From the NCBI RefSeq assembly GCF_029537375.1, contig NZ_CP120679.1, positions 3,639,501 to 3,703,500 on the forward strand: a stretch of 64,000 bases of DNA, written 5' to 3'. The stretch comes from Bacillus sp. HSf4 (GTDB taxonomy: Bacteria; Bacillota; Bacilli; Bacillales; Bacillaceae). Of this stretch, positions 29,116 to 39,311 are shown one piece after another. The notes below the pieces were generated by a model that saw nothing but the letters and a program-made list of their open reading frames with translations, ran no database searches and was not told the origin of the DNA. A program made the position numbers and the translations under genes. Position 1 is the first letter of the stretch. Every line of letters starts with the position of its first letter.

Positions 29116-31971
29116 ATGAAAAAGCGTTCTGTTATGATCTTATACATCATGATGTTGCTTACAGCGGCAATGTTTCAGCAAGAACCTGCAGCTGCGGTTA
29201 AAGACCGTCCATCAGCAAAGATTTCCGCCACCCTCTATTCGCAATTTAAACAAAGCGAAAAAGTCACTTTTCTGATTAAGCTGAAGGAAAAAGCTGATCC
29301 TAAAAAAGCCGTCAGCAAAGGAAAGGAAACCAGTCAAAAAAATCAACAAACCACCGGCCAAGCAGAAGATCGAAAACGCTCAGCCATTGTTTCTTCCCTT
29401 CGCATGACAGCTGACGACACCCAAAGAAACCTCAAGACATTCCTCAAGACGCAAGAAAAGAAAGGTCATGCCGACCACATCCGATCCTATTACATTGTTA
29501 ACGCGATCGCCGTTCACGGCACGAAAGAAGTCATGGAAAAAGCAGCCGCCTATGATGAAGTGGAGAAAATCCTCCCAAATGAAACGAGAAAGCTGTACAA
29601 ACCGATTAAAACTTCTGCGAAAATATCAGAACCCCGAAAAAAAGAGATCGAATGGAATATAGAGATAATCGGTTCTCAAATAGCTTGGTGGCTTCACGGC
29701 TATGACGGCACAGGTACAGTCGTTGCCACAATCAATTCGGGAGTGGAATGGGATCACCCTGCATTAAAAGAAAAGTACAGAGGATACGATCCTGAGCATC
29801 CCGATGATCCGAGCCATACGCTGAACTGGTTTGACGCGGTCAACGGAAGGGAAGCGCCATATGACGACATCGGTTCCGGAACCGAAGTAATGGGAACGAT
29901 GGTCGGTTCTGAACCGGACGGATACAACGAAATCGGCGTCGCTCCCGGCGCGAAGTGGATCGCGGTTAAAGCGTTTACGGATGCGAGCGGAAAAGATACC
30001 GACCTATTAGCGGCGGGCGAATGGATATTAGCCCCGAAAGATGCGGAGGGAAATCCCCATCCTGAACTTGCCCCTGATGTCGTCTATAATGCATGGGGCG
30101 GAGGCCCAGGCCTTGATGAGTGGTACAAGGACATCTTAAAAATCTGGAGAGAAGCCGAGATCTTTCCGGTATTTGCGGCCGGAGACGCGGATGACAAGAA
30201 TCCCGCCGGCCCCGGAACAATATCAAGTCCAGCCAACTATCCAGAAGCGTTTACAGTCGGCTCTGTCAATAGAGATTTGACCTTGTCTGATTTTTCATTA
30301 CAGGGGCCTTCCCCTGACAAAGCAATCAAACCCGAGCTATCCGCCCCGGGAGAGGAGATCCGCACCTCCGCTTTAAATCAATCATACGAAGAAGGGTTGA
30401 AAGGAACAGCGCTGGCGGGAGCGCATGTTGCGGGAACGGCGGCCATATTGAAGCAGATCGATGCCACAGTTACGCCGAATGAAATGAAAGAAATCTTAAC
30501 AAAACATACAGATAAATTAACGGACAATGAATTTTCCGAGTCACCAAACAACGGCTACGGCTATGGCTTAGTCAGCGTCTTTCTAACCTACAATGTCAGC
30601 AAATCCATCATTAAAGGAGAAGTCAGAAAAAAAGGCGTTGACGAGGAGCCGCCGTCCATCTCCCATCAAATGCCGACCGCAGCGTTTGAAAACAGTCCTG
30701 TTCAGCTGACCGCGCAAATATCAGACAACACAAGCGTCAGCAAAGCGGAGCTCGCATATAAAATTGCGGGGATGTCTGAATGGAAGACGGAGGAAGTGAA
30801 TGCGGCAAATGGGAACGCGCAAATCGACATATATCAAACAAAAATCACTTTTGGAAAAAGCGGCCAAACCTTAAATTACAAATGGATCGCAACTGATTTC
30901 AGCGGAAACAAGACGGAATCGCAGATTTATGAGTTGCCGATTTCCGACCGGATTACCGGCGGTTATCAAGAAAATTTTGAATCAGGGACAAACGGCTGGT
31001 TCAGCGAAGGAAAGCATAACAGCTGGGAATGGGGGACACCGGCTTCAGGACCGAACGCAGCCGCTTCGGGTGAAAAGGTATTCGCTACAAACTTAAATGG
31101 TCCTTATGACGCTGATGCCGAAATGGACTTATACATGCCGACCGTCGAATTGCCGATGGGAGGAAGAACCTATCTCAGGTTTAAAGCATGGTATGAACTT
31201 GAAGATGACAAAGACTTCGCTTATCTCATGATTAGACCTTATGAACCTGATCCAAAATGGGAAATCGTTAAAACATACACCGGCTCTTCATCCAAATGGA
31301 TTGATGAAGAGATACCGCTCACTGGCTATAAATATCGGACATCAAGCATCGAAATCAAATGGAGAGTCGTATCAAACGGCACCGTTCAAAAAGACGGTTT
31401 TTACCTTGATGATGTTGAACTCTATCATCCATTTGGCGGTTTAGGTTTAAATTCCAAAATGGCAAAACAGAATCAACCAAAACCGAATGATTCTCAGACA
31501 GGGCTCCCCCCTGTTCAAGCAAAAGTCAGCATCGCTGAAACCGAAAAATCGACCTATTCCGACCCTGAGACTGGAAAGTTCGCCCTGAAGCATACAGGAG
31601 GGGAATATACACTTAAAGCCGAAGCATACGGTTATAAAACCGTCACGAAAAAGGTGGAACTAGGATGGGGAAAAGACACGATCCTCGAAAACTTGATGCT
31701 TGAAGAAGCAAAGGAAGGAGTGCTCAGCGGGACGATCAAAGACGCGGTCACAGGGAAGCCTGTTGAAAACGCCACCCTCTATCTGATCGAAGACGCTTCC
31801 GTCACCCCTGCTGTGACAAACGGAAAAGGCGAATACAACCTGAACGCATATCAAGGAGCCTACACGATCAGAGTGCTTGCGGAAGGCTACAGCCCGTATG
31901 AATTTACGATTAATTTGGGAGAAAACACGAGGAAAAACATCAAGCTGAAACCGCTGAATAAATTACCTTAA
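29116..31971 (+). CDS. Bacillopeptidase-F-like subtilase, catalytically dead
   Basis: A 951-aa exported protein: signal peptide (1-27), I9-type propeptide (about 38-165), S8 peptidase domain (about 180-490), MAM/jelly-roll-like domain (about 630-775, with GYQENFESGTNGWFSEG) and two carboxypeptidase-regulatory-like repeats (about 800-950). It follows bacillopeptidase F (Bpr, about 1430 aa) closely but is shorter. Every active-site residue is changed: Asp to Asn207 (INSG for IDTG), His to Ser254 (SGTE for HGTH), oxyanion Asn to Asp357 (AAGD for AGN) and Ser to Ala432 (GTALAGAH for GTSMAGPH). The frame is intact and the fold residues between these sites are well kept, so it looks like a maintained pseudoenzyme and not decay. 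ATG 29116 is 8 nt from AAGGAGG. Confidence 0.9.
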   Translation: MKKRSVMILYIMMLLTAAMFQQEPAAAVKDRPSAKISATLYSQFKQSEKVTFLIKLKEKADPKKAVSKGKETSQKNQQTTGQAEDRKRSAIVSSLRMTADDTQRNLKTFLKTQEKKGHADHIRSYYIVNAIAVHGTKEVMEKAAAYDEVEKILPNETRKLYKPIKTSAKISEPRKKEIEWNIEIIGSQIAWWLHGYDGTGTVVATINSGVEWDHPALKEKYRGYDPEHPDDPSHTLNWFDAVNGREAPYDDIGSGTEVMGTMVGSEPDGYNEIGVAPGAKWIAVKAFTDASGKDTDLLAAGEWILAPKDAEGNPHPELAPDVVYNAWGGGPGLDEWYKDILKIWREAEIFPVFAAGDADDKNPAGPGTISSPANYPEAFTVGSVNRDLTLSDFSLQGPSPDKAIKPELSAPGEEIRTSALNQSYEEGLKGTALAGAHVAGTAAILKQIDATVTPNEMKEILTKHTDKLTDNEFSESPNNGYGYGLVSVFLTYNVSKSIIKGEVRKKGVDEEPPSISHQMPTAAFENSPVQLTAQISDNTSVSKAELAYKIAGMSEWKTEEVNAANGNAQIDIYQTKITFGKSGQTLNYKWIATDFSGNKTESQIYELPISDRITGGYQENFESGTNGWFSEGKHNSWEWGTPASGPNAAASGEKVFATNLNGPYDADAEMDLYMPTVELPMGGRTYLRFKAWYELEDDKDFAYLMIRPYEPDPKWEIVKTYTGSSSKWIDEEIPLTGYKYRTSSIEIKWRVVSNGTVQKDGFYLDDVELYHPFGGLGLNSKMAKQNQPKPNDSQTGLPPVQAKVSIAETEKSTYSDPETGKFALKHTGGEYTLKAEAYGYKTVTKKVELGWGKDTILENLMLEEAKEGVLSGTIKDAVTGKPVENATLYLIEDASVTPAVTNGKGEYNLNAYQGAYTIRVLAEGYSPYEFTINLGENTRKNIKLKPLNKLP

Positions 31972-31980
31972 TCAAAATGA

Positions 31981-32020
31981 AAACACTGTTTTCTGATGCA
32001 TTCAGAAAACAGTGTTTTTC
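31981..32020. terminator. Bidirectional terminator pseudoprotease / PEBP gene
   Basis: AAAACACTGTTTTCTGA with its complement, T tracts on both strands, between convergent genes. Confidence 0.9.
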
Positions 32021-32527
32021 TTACACTCTTGCTTTCAAATCAAGTTCTGCCACGGCTAAAATGTGTCCTTTGATTTTTCTATACAGGTCATTTAAGTAAA
32101 ATCCTCTTTCTAGCTCCAGTTCAGCGTCTAGAGCATACACTGTCAATGTATAGAAGTGATCCTTGTCAGGAGGTGTCGGTCCGCAGTACTGGTGAATAAT
32201 CTTAGGGTCCCGGCTTCCCCCAAGCTCAGAGGCGAAGCTGTTTTGTCCCTGGATCATTAAATCTTGCCTTTCTTCGCTTGCATGTTCAGGAAGCTCCCTT
32301 ATGTCCGCTGGAATGTTGGCGGCTGTCCAATGAATCCAGCTGAACCCGCATACAGGAATCGCATCATGATCGATTAATGTCAGTGCAATCGTTTTTGCCC
32401 CTTTAGGAAGATGTTCAAATCCAATAGGGAATGAAACAAATGGATGCCCCTCTCTCCTGAATTCATCTTTCGCGTATTTAGAATACTTATCATGCAAATA
32501 TGGCTTTGCTTCTACGTAAATGTTCAT
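32021..32527 (-). CDS. YbhB/YbcL family (PEBP-like) protein
   Basis: A 168-aa protein of the phosphatidylethanolamine-binding-protein/Raf-kinase-inhibitor-like fold. Marks are the LTLIDHDAIPVCGFSWIHW block (anion-site region) and the GPTPPDKDHFYTLTVYALD block. No signal peptide is present, so it is cytoplasmic. The bacterial function is not established. It is divergent from a LysR regulator with 128 bp between them, which suggests control by it. Confidence 0.8.
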   Translation of the reverse strand: MNIYVEAKPYLHDKYSKYAKDEFRREGHPFVSFPIGFEHLPKGAKTIALTLIDHDAIPVCGFSWIHWTAANIPADIRELPEHASEERQDLMIQGQNSFASELGGSRDPKIIHQYCGPTPPDKDHFYTLTVYALDAELELERGFYLNDLYRKIKGHILAVAELDLKARV

Positions 32528-32655
32528 GTCTATCCTTCTTTCAATTTTTGATTCTCTATTTATATTAAACGAATCGATGTATAATCATTGATAAGTAAAC
32601 GGCTTTTTTGAGATAACGTTTTGTTATAGATTGGGACCTGTTAGGAGATATGTTC

Positions 32656-33531
32656 ATGGATTTAAAATGGCTGCAGACTTTTATCGCCGCTGCAGAATCA
32701 GAAAATTTCAGAGAAACGGCTGAACGGCTTTACCTGACCCAGCCTGCCGTTTCTCAGCATATTCGAAAATTGGAAAACGAATTGGATATGAGATTATTTA
32801 TACATACCGGAAGAAGTGTCGTTCTCACCGACGAGGGCAGACTGTTTTTGCCTTATGCGAAAGACATGATGAATGTGTACAATTCGGGAAGGCAGAAGGT
32901 GGCTCAATGGAAGCAGGGCTACAGCCGCATGATTAGATTGGCAGTACATCCCTACATCGCTTCCTATATATTGCCCCGGTTTTTGCCGGCTTTTATCGAA
33001 AAACAGCCGGATATGGAGATTTCAACCATTGTGGCCGAGGCAGATGACATCAAAAAAGCAGTTGAAGACAATAAAGCTGATATCGGAATATCGCGAAACG
33101 ACCCAAATACTAACAGTCTTTACTATCAGCACATATGCGAAGGAACACTATGCCTTGCCGCCCCGTATCAAGAAACCGGCCTTGCTAACGCCGGAGCCAT
33201 TTTCAGCCGCTACAGGCTGCTGACGCATGATCACTCTTCCACAGGGGATGATCTGTTAAGGACCATTCTTGTGCATTACCCAGGCGTACAAACGATGTCC
33301 GCCGGACAAATTGATGCGGCACTTCACATGGTGAAGGCGGGAATCGGCGCATCATTCCTGCCGGCATATATGATTAAGCATGATCAAAATGAAAAAAGAC
33401 TGATCACGGTCGATATACCAAACATCAAATTGCCCGCTTCCAAAACCTATATCATGTGGAAAAGAAACAGCGGACATATCAGACAATTTCACGCCATGCT
33501 GGATGATTTTATGAAACGTGAACAGATTTAA
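32656..33531 (+). CDS. yvbU: LysR-family transcriptional regulator
   Basis: A 291-aa LysR regulator with an N-terminal winged helix (ENFRETAERLYLTQPAVSQH, residues about 18-37) and a periplasmic-binding-like effector domain (about 90-290). ATG 32656 is 8 nt from GGAG; an in-frame ATG two codons earlier is too close. The closest B. subtilis match by position is yvbU. Likely targets are itself and the divergent PEBP gene, with an unknown effector. Confidence 0.8.
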   Translation: MDLKWLQTFIAAAESENFRETAERLYLTQPAVSQHIRKLENELDMRLFIHTGRSVVLTDEGRLFLPYAKDMMNVYNSGRQKVAQWKQGYSRMIRLAVHPYIASYILPRFLPAFIEKQPDMEISTIVAEADDIKKAVEDNKADIGISRNDPNTNSLYYQHICEGTLCLAAPYQETGLANAGAIFSRYRLLTHDHSSTGDDLLRTILVHYPGVQTMSAGQIDAALHMVKAGIGASFLPAYMIKHDQNEKRLITVDIPNIKLPASKTYIMWKRNSGHIRQFHAMLDDFMKREQI

Positions 33532-33583
33532 TCTGCCGGTTGGAGCCATCCTTTCAGGCCATAGATCAACGGATACGACATCA

Positions 33584-33617
33584 AAAAGACCCTGAAAAAC
33601 ACTTCAGGGTCTTTTTA
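33584..33617. terminator. Terminator yvbU / ABC exporter
   Basis: AAAAAGACCCTGAA/TTCAGGGTCTTTTT stem between convergent genes. Confidence 0.9.
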
Positions 33618-33620
33618 AAT

Positions 33621-34553
33621 TCATATCGACGACACACTGCTCTTCTCAGTGTCATCCAAAAAAATCTCTTCAAGCGACGGTTCATCGACATGAATTCTGT
33701 AAATGCCCACCTTGCAGTTGGTCAATACTCTGACGATAGCCGGAATTTTTTCCTCCGAATTTACGATAATCGAGATTTCACGACCGCGGTATTCAAGCTG
33801 TTCCCCGGCTGATTCGAGGAAGCCGTTGATCAGACCGAAATGCTGATCAGGAATATCCGAATGGCGAATCTGAACGGAAATGTTCGACATGAAGTGTTTC
33901 CGTAACTCATCAATCGTACCTTCTTTTAAAATGCTTCCGTTCTTCATAATTGCGATTCTTGTACACATTTTCTCGATCTCATAAAGATTATGAGAAGTCA
34001 TGAATATCGTTTTTCCCTCTTTTTGCAGATCGATAAGTAGTTTATGTATATAGAGAGCCGATTCGGCATCAACACCGGAGGTCGGTTCATCCAAAAAGAT
34101 CAGCTCAGGATCATGAATTATAGCCTGGGCAATGCCTAGCTTTTTCTTCATGCCGAATGAAAAACGGCCCGCTTTTTTATACCCGTCTTCCAAGAGACCA
34201 ACCCTTTCCAAAACGGTTTCGCACCGCTTTGTTGATGCCCTGCATCCGTTGAGCTTGGCGAAATATTTCAAGTGGCCGACCGCTGTCAGCGAATCATAAA
34301 ACATGGAATAGTCCGGCAGCACGCCAATCCGGTGCTTCACTTTTTCAAGCGAAGATTCGTTTAATAATCGAAAGCTTCCCGCAGACGGCTGAGTGATGCC
34401 GGTGATCATATTCATAAATGTCGATTTCCCCGCGCCATTGCGGCCTAGAAATCCGTAAATCTCGCCTTTTTCCACTTGCAGATCGACCTTGTTGACGACC
34501 GTTTTCGCCCCGTAGCTTTTCGTCAGTCCGTTTGCCTCGATCACCACATTCAT
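33621..34553 (-). CDS. ABC transporter ATP-binding protein
   Basis: A 310-aa ATPase: Walker A GRNGAGKST (about 38-46), signature FSFGMKKKLGIAQ in place of LSGGQ, Walker B LIFLDEPT and H-loop TSHN. The degenerate signature (SFGMKKK) is common in CcmA/NatA-type exporters. A C-terminal domain of about 90 residues follows. It starts at ATG 34553, which overlaps the permease stop by one base (TAATG), so the pair is translationally coupled. The substrate is unknown; peptide antibiotic or sodium export is possible for the family. Confidence 0.88.
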   Translation of the reverse strand: MNVVIEANGLTKSYGAKTVVNKVDLQVEKGEIYGFLGRNGAGKSTFMNMITGITQPSAGSFRLLNESSLEKVKHRIGVLPDYSMFYDSLTAVGHLKYFAKLNGCRASTKRCETVLERVGLLEDGYKKAGRFSFGMKKKLGIAQAIIHDPELIFLDEPTSGVDAESALYIHKLLIDLQKEGKTIFMTSHNLYEIEKMCTRIAIMKNGSILKEGTIDELRKHFMSNISVQIRHSDIPDQHFGLINGFLESAGEQLEYRGREISIIVNSEEKIPAIVRVLTNCKVGIYRIHVDEPSLEEIFLDDTEKSSVSSI

Positions 34554-35242
34554 TATAGGTCTCTCCTTTTCAAGATCACGATGGCCCCGGACAAAGCCAC
34601 GGCGGCGTAAACTAAGTTGATCAGGCTGAAGCAGCCCCCAAGATCGGAATAATAATAGGGTGTCACATATTGAAACCAGCTGATCATCGCGTTTTGAGAA
34701 TTGATCGCCCAATAGCTGACGGCCGGGAAAAGCAGGGAAAAGACAACCGCGAAAAACATGGTCATGCCAGGCTTGGAAAAGATGACGGAAAACAGCAGAT
34801 TTAAAGCGATTGCAGCTGCAAGAAACGCCATGCATTCAACAGCCCCCAGCCCCAAAAAAGATTTGGAAACCATCATCACCAATATGAAAGATACCGTGAT
34901 GCAAAGAAACCAAAACAATAAGACACCCAAAAATTTCCCCAAAATAATTTTGCTGTGTGAGGTTTTGGTCACAAGAAATCTGATCGTCCGCGAATGGACT
35001 TCCCGGCTGATCATGTCATGGGACAATCCCGAAACCAGCAGAAAACCAAACAAAAAGACGATAACCGAGATTCCGGCTTCGTAGGGGTTTTCACCAAGGC
35101 CCATTTCCCGAACAGCCTCGGTCGGCGCGCTTTTTATAAGGTCGGCAACTTTATAGCTTACCCAAAAAATCAGCACGATCATAATGAGCGATTTTACACT
35201 TTTAAAAAGACTTTTACATTCATTCAGACAAATTGTCCACAA
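34553..35242 (-). CDS. ABC-2 type membrane permease
   Basis: A 229-aa permease with six hydrophobic segments (first about 17-37). The SREVHSRTIRFLVTKTSHSKIILGK cytoplasmic loop is typical of the ABC-2/NosY type. Start is TTG 35242, 9 nt from GGAG. It forms an exporter with the downstream ATPase. Confidence 0.85.
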   Translation of the reverse strand: MWTICLNECKSLFKSVKSLIMIVLIFWVSYKVADLIKSAPTEAVREMGLGENPYEAGISVIVFLFGFLLVSGLSHDMISREVHSRTIRFLVTKTSHSKIILGKFLGVLLFWFLCITVSFILVMMVSKSFLGLGAVECMAFLAAAIALNLLFSVIFSKPGMTMFFAVVFSLLFPAVSYWAINSQNAMISWFQYVTPYYYSDLGGCFSLINLVYAAVALSGAIVILKRRDL

Positions 35243-35344
35243 GACGGGTCACTCCTTCACTCCCTCCATTATAGTAAGCGAACATTATCGGAAAATAATC
35301 TGATCCTTAACATTACCTTAAATCGTTCGAAAAACGGTTACAGC

Positions 35345-35378
35345 TTGACTTTCCCCCAGGCTGGAAGGTGTATATAAG
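35345..35378 (+). promoter_or_regulatory. MerR-type promoter without a gene
   Basis: TTGACT at 35345-35350 and TATATAAG at 35371-35378 are separated by 20 bp or more, with an inverted repeat ACTTTCC...GGAAGGT filling the spacer. Overlong spacers with such a dyad mark MerR-family activated promoters. It points into the hydrolase pseudogene and no MerR gene is adjacent. Confidence 0.6.
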
Positions 35379-35391
35379 TTCCTTACAGAAG

Positions 35392-36207
35392 CGGGCGGAT
35401 CGGAAGGTTCGTCTAATTACGCATTTACGCAATGGCGGGAATGGAGCACAATTCAAAACCGTTTAAAGCAGCCGCTCCGGCATTTTCCTGGAGCGATCTT
35501 TTTGATGCGGGAAGGGGCATTGAAATGAGGTTTTTTGTGGACATTTACTTGGAAACGCGAAGTTACGGCATATTATCTGCACAGCGGCGGTCATGCGAAC
35601 ACCTGTCATGGAGATGGAACACGCAGTATCACTCCTCCTGAACGGGAAACACCTGATCGTTTTCTCTACGATCCATTACAACCTGTTCCTACAAAAGGAG
35701 GAGCCATCAGATGCCGCCGGATTTTTACAAGCGGAGCCTTTGAGCAAAGAGACATTGAAGAGCGGCAAGATGTACTGGTGTACAGCTCACCTATTCTCGA
35801 AGAAAACATGGAGGTGACGGGTCCGGTAAAAGTCAGGCCCTGGGCTGCATCGAGTACACCGGATACTGATTTTGTCGTCCGCTTAATTGATGTGCATCCA
35901 GATGCTCGGCATACAATTTGACAGACGGAATCATTCGGGCCCGATTTCGGAATGTCTCGGAAGGAGAAAAGCCCAGCCTGATCAAACCGGGAAAAGCATA
36001 TCTCGACGAAATCGATCTGTGGTCCACAAGCAATGTATTTAACTCCGCTTGGATGTTACAAGCAGCCATTTTCCACGTTGGGATCGAAATCCCAATACCG
36101 GGTTTGATATCGGCGCCGGGCAAAGAGATGATGCTCAAACAGCATTGCAAACCATTTTGCATGACAAGCAGCACCCGTCTGCCATTATTCTCCCTGTGAT
36201 TCCCTAG
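35392..36207 (+). pseudogene. Decayed CocE/NonD-type hydrolase (5' truncated)
   Basis: Pieces of the middle and C-terminal beta domain of an X-Pro dipeptidyl-peptidase/CocE-like esterase lie in several frames: TAYYLHSGGHANTCHGDGT, DRFLYDPLQPVPTKGG, VLVYSSPILEENMEVTGPVK, TDFVVRLIDVHPD, SLIKPGKAYLDEIDLWSTSN, then RWDRNPNTGFDIGA and AIILPVIP before the stop at 36205-36207. At least four frameshifts or small deletions are needed to join them, and the catalytic Ser half is absent. It is a clear remnant. Confidence 0.85.
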
Positions 36208-36224
36208 AAACTGACCTGATGTAA

Positions 36225-36257
36225 ATACCTTCAGAGGCTGATATGCTCTGAAGGTAT
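36225..36257 (-). terminator. Terminator of lutABC
   Basis: ATACCTTCAGAG/CTCTGAAGGTAT 12-bp perfect stem just after the lutC stop. The T run is short. Confidence 0.7.
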
Positions 36258-36261
36258 GTTT

Positions 36262-36972
36262 CTAGCGGTCGGTTACCACGATATATGCGGCTTTCACCGG
36301 ACCATGGACACCGACAACAAGGTCCATTTCAATATCGGCTGAGTTGCTCGGTCCCGTCACATAGTTGATGCATGACGGTGTGACTTTGCCGTCTGTGATC
36401 ATCCGGCTTGCCTGTGTCATCCTCGGGACGATCGAGCTCTTTGGAACGATCGCAATGTATGTCGTTGGCAGGAGGCTCACCGAGCGTCCTTTATCTTTCG
36501 AGCTGAAAAGGACGACTGTTCCGGATTCCGCAAGCGTGACCTCGCTGAATGTAATGCCGATGTTCGCCTGTTCCGCCCGCAGAATATTTTCTCTGCCGGC
36601 TGCCGCATTCCACTCCCATACTTGTGTGCCTTCATTCGGCCATCTGTCTGTTAAAAGGCTTGACAGTCCGTATTCTTGAAAACGCTCGTCTTTCGGAACA
36701 ATCACAGGGCCGCCTCCGAATCGTGATGCTTGATCATAAAGGGCCTCATACAGGCCGAGAGTATCTGTTTCAAGCAGTTCCGTATGAATCTTCCGGCAAT
36801 GCTCCTTTAAGACGCCGAGAAGCTGATCCTGTGTAAAGCCTTGATACACACGGTGCTGCGGCTGATGTGCGTAATCGGGGACAGAGACGCCGGCTGTCCG
36901 CCTGCTGCGGCCTAGCCGTTCCGCAATCCGGTTTAAAAAGCTGTCCTTGTTTTGAATCGTTCCGTTTGTCAT
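36262..36972 (-). CDS. lutC: L-lactate utilisation protein LutC
   Basis: A 236-aa LUD-domain protein with [19 protein letters not shown] and the conserved [19 protein letters not shown] block. It is a subunit of the LutABC complex, which oxidises L-lactate to pyruvate. ATG 36972 follows GGGGGAAGAC and overlaps the lutB stop by 4 nt (ATGA type). The longer frame to 37128 is not needed. Confidence 0.95.
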   Translation of the reverse strand: MTNGTIQNKDSFLNRIAERLGRSRRTAGVSVPDYAHQPQHRVYQGFTQDQLLGVLKEHCRKIHTELLETDTLGLYEALYDQASRFGGGPVIVPKDERFQEYGLSSLLTDRWPNEGTQVWEWNAAAGRENILRAEQANIGITFSEVTLAESGTVVLFSSKDKGRSVSLLPTTYIAIVPKSSIVPRMTQASRMITDGKVTPSCINYVTGPSNSADIEMDLVVGVHGPVKAAYIVVTDR

Positions 36973-38396
36973 CTGTCTTCCCCCTTCTGTCTGTCCTGGA
37001 ACCAGTCGCGGAACCTGGATCGGTTCGGCGCAGGAAAGTCGCGGATTTGCGTCCATTGCTTCAGCGGTCCCGGACCCTTCGTAATGTTTTCGCCTTCTTG
37101 AAACGGCTTCATCGCCGCCGGCGCCCATTTTGAGCCCATTTTATAAAGCGATGGCGTCGATGTTCCGAGACCGAACGCTTTCATCGCCAGCTTTTCGGAA
37201 ATCGGTGCGCGCCCTTCTTTTTCGACGATCCGCTGCCGGTGCTTTAACAGCAGCTCATGAAGCGGAATTTTGACAGGACAGGCTTCAGAGCAGGCCGCAC
37301 ATAATGATGATGCATAAGGAAGTTCTTTGTAATCGTCGTATCCGCCGAGAAGCGGGGAGAGCACCGCTCCGATCGGCCCGGAATAAATCGAGCCGTAGGA
37401 ATGTCCGCCGACATGGCGGTAGACCGGGCAGACATTGATGCAGGCCGCACAGCGGATGCATTGGAGAACGGATTGAAAGTCGGTCCCGAGAATTTTCGAA
37501 CGCCCGTTGTCGACGATCACGAGGTGGAATTCCTCCGGCCCGTCCGCTTCGTCCGGCAGCTTCGGCCCCGTCAATGCTGTGATATAGCTTGTCAGCCTTT
37601 GACCGACCGCGCTTCTCGTCAGCATTCCGACAAGCACTTCAAACTCGTCAAATGACGGGACGATTCGCTCCATCCCCATCACGGTAATCTGCGTTTTCGG
37701 AATGGTCGTCACGAGGCGTCCGTTCCCTTCGTTTGTGACAAGGCTGACAGACCCTGTATCGGCAATCGCAAAATTGCAGCCCGTGATGCCGATGTCCGCC
37801 TCCAGGAATTTTTTTCTGAGAACGGCCCGCGCGTGCATGACAAGCTCCTCAGGCTTTTCCGTTTTGCGGTAGTCGATCCGCTCTTTAAAGACATCGCGGA
37901 TCTGCTCTTTATTTTTATGGAGCGCAGGTGCAACGATATGGGACGGTGGATCATGGTCGTCAATCTGAAGGATGTACTCTCCCAAATCGGTTTCCACCAC
38001 TTCGCAGCCTTCGCTTTCAAGCGCTTCATTCATATTGATTTCTTCCGTGACCATCGATTTTGACTTGACGATTTTTTTGCCGTTTTTCTTTTTCACGACT
38101 TCGCGGATGTAGCCTGTCGCTTCCTCGGCCGTCTCGGCAAAGAAAACGTGTCCGCCTTTTTTGGCGACGTTGTCGGCGAGCTGCTCAAGATAATAGTCTA
38201 GGTTTTCCAGCACGTGCTGCCTGATTTCTTCGGCAAGCGACCGCCATTCTTCCCAGTTTCCGAGCTCTTCTGCCGCCTCAAGCCGCCGTGCTCTTAACCG
38301 TTCCTGGGCGCTTGAGACGGCCCCCCTCATAAACGTATTATCAAGCCCATCTGATACGCGTTCTTTAAATGTTTCCGTTCCGATCTTCATTGCCAT
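36969..38396 (-). CDS. lutB: L-lactate utilisation iron-sulfur protein LutB
   Basis: A 475-aa protein joining an N-terminal LUD domain (about 60-300, [21 protein letters not shown]) to a ferredoxin-like part with two CxxCxxC...CP motifs ([12 protein letters not shown] near 310 and CAACSEACP near 355) for 4Fe-4S clusters. It transfers electrons in lactate oxidation. ATG 38396 is 8 nt from GGGGGA; the B. subtilis protein starts with the same MAMKIGT. Confidence 0.96.
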   Translation of the reverse strand: MAMKIGTETFKERVSDGLDNTFMRGAVSSAQERLRARRLEAAEELGNWEEWRSLAEEIRQHVLENLDYYLEQLADNVAKKGGHVFFAETAEEATGYIREVVKKKNGKKIVKSKSMVTEEINMNEALESEGCEVVETDLGEYILQIDDHDPPSHIVAPALHKNKEQIRDVFKERIDYRKTEKPEELVMHARAVLRKKFLEADIGITGCNFAIADTGSVSLVTNEGNGRLVTTIPKTQITVMGMERIVPSFDEFEVLVGMLTRSAVGQRLTSYITALTGPKLPDEADGPEEFHLVIVDNGRSKILGTDFQSVLQCIRCAACINVCPVYRHVGGHSYGSIYSGPIGAVLSPLLGGYDDYKELPYASSLCAACSEACPVKIPLHELLLKHRQRIVEKEGRAPISEKLAMKAFGLGTSTPSLYKMGSKWAPAAMKPFQEGENITKGPGPLKQWTQIRDFPAPNRSRFRDWFQDRQKGEDR

Positions 38397-38437
38397 GACC
38401 AATGTCCCCCTCTATCTGTGAAATGACCGGATATCTG

Positions 38438-39154
38438 TTATCTGCTGTTTAAAACCTCTGCAATGTGCATGACTTCGATCGGCTTATTCTTTCTGCCGAT
38501 CCGCCCTCCGATATTCATCAGACAGCCGCAGTCGGCCCCGATCAACACCTCCGCACCCGCATCTTCGACACAAGCCACTTTTTCATCAACCATCTGCTCT
38601 GATATTTGCGACATTTTCACCGAAAAAGTACCGCCAAATCCGCAGCAGTCATGTTGGCGCGGCAGCGGTGTAAATTCAAGCCCTTTCACATTCTGTAACA
38701 GCTTCATCGGCGCGTCCTTAACGCCCAAAAGCCTTGTCATATGGCATGATGTGTGATAAGTCGCCTTTTTCTCTAATCTCGCCCCCACGTCGTTGATTTT
38801 CAAAACATTGACGATAAAATCTGTCAGCTCATACGTTTTATCAGCAAGCCGCTGCGCCTTTTCCGCCCATAGAGGCTCATCCTGGAACAGGTGCGGATAT
38901 TCCTTAAACATGAAAGCGCATGATCCCGAAGGGCTGACGACATATTCAGCATCATCAAATGTTTCAATCATCCGCCTCATCGCTTTTTTGGAGTCTTTGA
39001 CATAGCCGCTGTTGTAAGCCGGCTGCCCGCAGCAGATCTGCCCTTCAGGAAAATCGACTTCACACCCGAGCCGCTCCAGCAGTTCAACGGTTGCTTTTCC
39101 GACATTCGTCTGAAACATGTCAACCAAACACGTGATAAACAGTGAAACTTTCAT
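38438..39154 (-). CDS. lutA: L-lactate utilisation protein LutA
   Basis: A 238-aa protein with two cysteine-rich CCG domains ([16 protein letters not shown] and [18 protein letters not shown]), as in heterodisulfide-reductase-like subunits that hold unusual iron-sulfur clusters. It is the first gene of lutABC. ATG 39154 follows GGAGAGGGG. A LutR palindrome lies 32 bp upstream. Confidence 0.96.
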   Translation of the reverse strand: MKVSLFITCLVDMFQTNVGKATVELLERLGCEVDFPEGQICCGQPAYNSGYVKDSKKAMRRMIETFDDAEYVVSPSGSCAFMFKEYPHLFQDEPLWAEKAQRLADKTYELTDFIVNVLKINDVGARLEKKATYHTSCHMTRLLGVKDAPMKLLQNVKGLEFTPLPRQHDCCGFGGTFSVKMSQISEQMVDEKVACVEDAGAEVLIGADCGCLMNIGGRIGRKNKPIEVMHIAEVLNSR

Positions 39155-39185
39155 CTTGATCCCCTCTCCAGACCTCATTTATCAG

Positions 39186-39198
39186 GTCATCTGATGAC
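39186..39198. promoter_or_regulatory. LutR operator before lutA
   Basis: GTCATC-T-GATGAC, a perfect palindrome of GntR/FadR type. The same sequence (with A in the centre) lies before lutP. Confidence 0.9.
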
Positions 39199-39311
39199 TT
39201 GGGTAAAAAACCCTCTTTCTTCATCTTACAACTTGTGAACATTTTTTGAAAGGGGTTTCTTATTCGTTATCATAGAGGGCCTATCCATGAAAAGCAGGCT
39301 TCTGCCTGCTT

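Noticed and set aside
35430..36199. Three or four short plus-strand proteins
   Set aside because: They are successive pieces of one hydrolase in different frames and are given as one pseudogene.
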